Below, piece by piece: positions 60,901-64,000 of a stretch of 64,000 nt of DNA. The stretch comes from Pipra filicauda (lineage: Eukaryota > Chordata > Aves > Passeriformes > Pipridae). The DNA lies in NCBI RefSeq assembly GCF_003945595.2, contig NW_024104532.1:3471501-3535500 (forward strand), given 5' to 3'. A program made the translations under genes and the position numbers. Each line of letters starts with the position of its first letter. Positions within the stretch are counted from its first letter, which is position 1. The notes under the pieces are model-generated. The model saw only the letters and a program-made list of their open reading frames with translations, was not told the origin of the DNA and did not search any database.

Positions 60901-63900
60901 TTCCTCAATTATTAAAATATTTTATTTTCACCTCAAAATTTCTGTTCCCAAAGGAAAGTTGACATTTATAGTTCTTTCATGTCCCCAGAATCCAACCTAG
61001 AGCTGTGAAAGCAAGAATCCTCAGGTTATTTCTTTGTATTATATTGTCACCATCAGCTCAGATTGTATTGTCAACTTTGCTTGGGCTTAGCTTCAAGACT
61101 AATATTAAACTGTGTTGCTGCATAATTCTGTGGCTGTTTCCTTAGTCATTATGCAAGCTAATAGGTCAACCTTGGCTTTTGGTAAGTCATAAAATGGAAA
61201 AAAACTCAGTTATAGGAGCTTTTGAATTCCTACTAGACAACATGCAGTAATTCTTGTTCCTGAGTCATACTGCAAAAGCTTTTTATAATATCTTGCATTT
61301 GCTCTCAGAGCAAGTGATTACACTTCTGTGCTCTTCCCCAGCCATCCAAAAAAGATATTTGAGATTCTCTGTGCCAGGAGGGATGAATGTGCTGCAGGGA
61401 GCACTCCCACAGTCAGCACGTGCTGGGACTGCAAATCCTGAAGTGCAGGAGTAAAATTTGCATCAACATCTGCTGTGTCCAGGGCAGGAAATGCCATTAC
61501 GTGCTTCGTTCACTGTGGATGTAGGAATAGATTTCGTTACCTTTTAGGGTAAATATACAGCTGACATCAGGGATAGGGTTCAAAAAGCATTCCTAAAGCT
61601 TCCATGTTCACAGCACAGGCTGGCAGGGGCAAAGAGAACAAACTGCTGTAGCTGCCCAAAGAAGAGGACCCATCCAAGCCATTTCACTCACAGATACGTC
61701 CAAAACATACCATGCTGTTCTATGAAAGTTTCTTTTCTAAATGTGACCCAGCTCACAACCAGGGGTACATGCCTGTTCATGGCATCTGGCTACTACTGAA
61801 AAAAGCAACTGGGTGTAGACCTTGAGTATTAGGGGCAGAGGACTGACCTTTTCTCAGGTCATTTTCTGTCCCTTTTCAATATGAATTGATTGAAAAGAGG
61901 AACGAATTTCAAAGATAATATAAAATGACTTAGCAGAAATCCAGGCCCTTCCATGCTGGCAAGATTGGTGGAACACATCCTGTTACTTTGGAAGGCATCA
62001 CCGCAACACTGCTCCTTCACCCTTTCCCTGGTGACCACTCTTGAAAAGAAAGAGTCACACAAAGGCAGGGAGATCCACTGCTCCCCACGGGGCACATCAC
62101 AGAACAAATCTGGCAAACACCTGACCCGAGGAGGAGGAATCAAAGCAGTGTCTTGCAGAGAAGGAAGATCAGAAGATCCAACACTGCACGTATTGACTGA
62201 GCACTATCCAAGTTCCAGACATGTCACTGCTCCCTGTTATCCTGCTATTCATGAATATTCACTGCCGTGTGTTTCACAGGACAATTGCCGTCCTCCTTAC
62301 CAGTAAACTCAATCTGTGAGTCAGGATAGGAGCTGACAATTGAACCAGTTTCCCCATTATTCAGTGTTTCCCATATTCCCACTTTAAAAAAAAATAAAAT
62401 TTAAAAAACCCTCAGTCATCTTATGTTGGAGCAAAAACAATAACTAGCAAATTTGCGAGGGGACATCTCATGAACAATTCCAGCGCTGAAATCTGTTTTT
62501 ATCAACCATCTGTCTAATAACAGCTCCATGACATTCAAAGGGAAAACATGCAAAATCTGCATCCCTATTTTGGCACCTCAGGAGCACAACTTGGTTTTTA
62601 GAACCACCAAGTATCCAACAGTCCTCATGGAAGTCAACATGGGCAGGGGATAAGCAACAGTGGTTTGGACAGAGAATAATCACAACAAAGAGATGATCTT
62701 TGCTACATCTGCCTTCACCAAGCTGGATGCTGATGTGCTTTCTCACATTCACACCACAGGAAAGGCAGAGCCAACAGGAGGGAAACAGCCAGGACACAGC
62801 ATCCAAAAAAAAAAATCCCTCAAGATTACTCTGATGTATTCCTGGGGGCAAAGGTGGATACAGAGACAAGGTGTGCATAAAACTTCCTCATTTCCCCACA
62901 GCTGGGGTTTATTATCAGCTTTGTATATCTGTATTGCTCCAAAGTTTGCTTTTAACAGACGTATTTCTAGTAACCACTTCTAAACTAGTAACATTTAAAT
63001 GCAGGCTATGGGCAGCCTGCAGCTACATGTGCTGTAGAAGCTGATCTTGCAAGCCTGAGTCAGAGCAATAACTCTGCTATCAGCTTCTTAATTATGATGG
63101 AAATTACTGGAGCAAATTACCATAAAGATTTAGGAACATTCAGTCCATACTGACCATTCCAGGTCTGATGCAATACATATTTGCTTTTTCTTCATAAATG
63201 TTAAAATGCTTTCCTTTTTTTTTCTTAACAGTTTCCTTTTCTTGGGAACATGGAAAGAAATTTCTTTTCACCGTGGCAAGGTACCAAGAAGACAGGTGGC
63301 TTTATGTGTAAACAATGATAATAGGGAAAGAGGTGATAGAAATTCCACCCTGCACACTTTCAAGTCTAACACACAAGTTCTCCACAGCATATAAAGTTGT
63401 GTCGGGCAGAAGAGGGTCACCCACTTCACTAAATCCTGGCTCAAAATCATTACCAGGTCTAGAACCCACTTATGGACCTTCCTCCACTCCCATTTTAGTG
63501 CAATTACTCCACAAATCCAGGGTTGCATGCTCACTTGGAGGAAAAAAGTGAGAACAACACTAGCTGAAGAAACCAGCCTTGCACCAATACAGCTGTTAAA
63601 GCCTGATCGAGGGAAGCAAAACCTTACACTGATGTATTTGTTCACAACTAACAACTATTGGGAAAGATAACAGCCTGCATAAAGCATAGAAATTCTCTGG
63701 GAAAGAACTAAAGCACTATCAGTTTAACTTGATGTCTTTGTTCCTGCAAATATAGCTTTTAAAGGAGTCTGTGTCGAAAATTACCATTTCATTGCTTTCA
63801 GAGAACTAACACTGTAAGATAAGTCAGACCAAATTCAAGGCATTAGTCTGTTTTCAGTAGGGAATTCCTTCATGTTGGATTAACCAAGATTTACTTGGTT

Positions 63901-64000
63901 TGCTTGTGTTCTGTCTGCCCGTGTTGTCTTTGTACAAGTTCCAGTGAGCTCCGCTGGAATTAATGCACTGATAGGGTCATGCCAGGGGAGCCTCATCTGA
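54961..64000. other. Intergenic, no gene seen
   Basis: AT-rich sequence with no supportable exon and no clear CR1. Notable items are an AT-rich tandem repeat at 58991-59030 and purine-rich A tracts around 60570-60605. Frames of 189 codons (55834-56403) and 199 codons (59857-60456) have no recognised features. Confidence 0.5.
58991..59030. repeat. 17-bp tandem repeat with AT palindrome
   Basis: GTCCATATTTATATATA occurs twice in tandem, followed by a partial inverted third copy. ATATTTATATATAAATAT at 59012-59029 is a perfect 18-bp palindrome and could extrude as a cruciform. Confidence 0.85.

Overview
The window looks like vertebrate nuclear DNA from a bird. At least thirteen truncated CR1 LINE 3' ends are visible, of the kind that dominates avian repeats. 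They carry the typical lineage-wide 3' tail wording and, in one case, the C-terminal end of the CR1 ORF2 protein. Base composition is moderate, with sharp CpG islands, GT-AG introns and long non-coding stretches. I cannot name the species.

One protein-coding gene is clear: BOD1 (biorientation of chromosomes in cell division 1) on the + strand, with three coding exons at 10330-10533, 11755-11879 and 14059-14257. Joined, they give a complete 175-residue protein with an intact reading frame and canonical splice sites. Its promoter lies in a CpG island at about 10010-10640 and carries two oppositely oriented ZNF143/STAF-type sites (10118-10142 and 10183-10207). The 3' UTR probably runs to poly(A) signals at 15967 or 16257, possibly through an additional untranslated exon starting at 15480.

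Layout: 1-10.0 kb is intergenic DNA upstream of BOD1, with seven CR1 fragments and an extra CpG island with G-quadruplex potential near 8.1 kb. BOD1 occupies 10.2 to about 16.3 kb, with one sense CR1 in intron 2. From 16.3 to 64 kb I find no convincing protein-coding exon. That stretch holds an orphan CpG island near 20.5-20.85 kb, five CR1 pieces (the last at 34.8 kb), several stretches that look like conserved non-coding elements (about 23.8-24.2, 42.5-42.7, 45.1-45.6 and 54.1-54.6 kb), long homopolymer tracts, and an A33 tail preceded by AATAAA on the minus strand near 54.68 kb. From recalled human synteny (CPEB4 - BOD1 - STC2, with large gaps), this would be the gene-poor interval on the STC2 side of BOD1.

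I do not see a new multi-gene system here. The most useful leads are the paired ZNF143 promoter sites, the orphan CpG islands, the CR1-free right half with candidate regulatory elements, and the possible retrocopy or transcript end at 54.7 kb.
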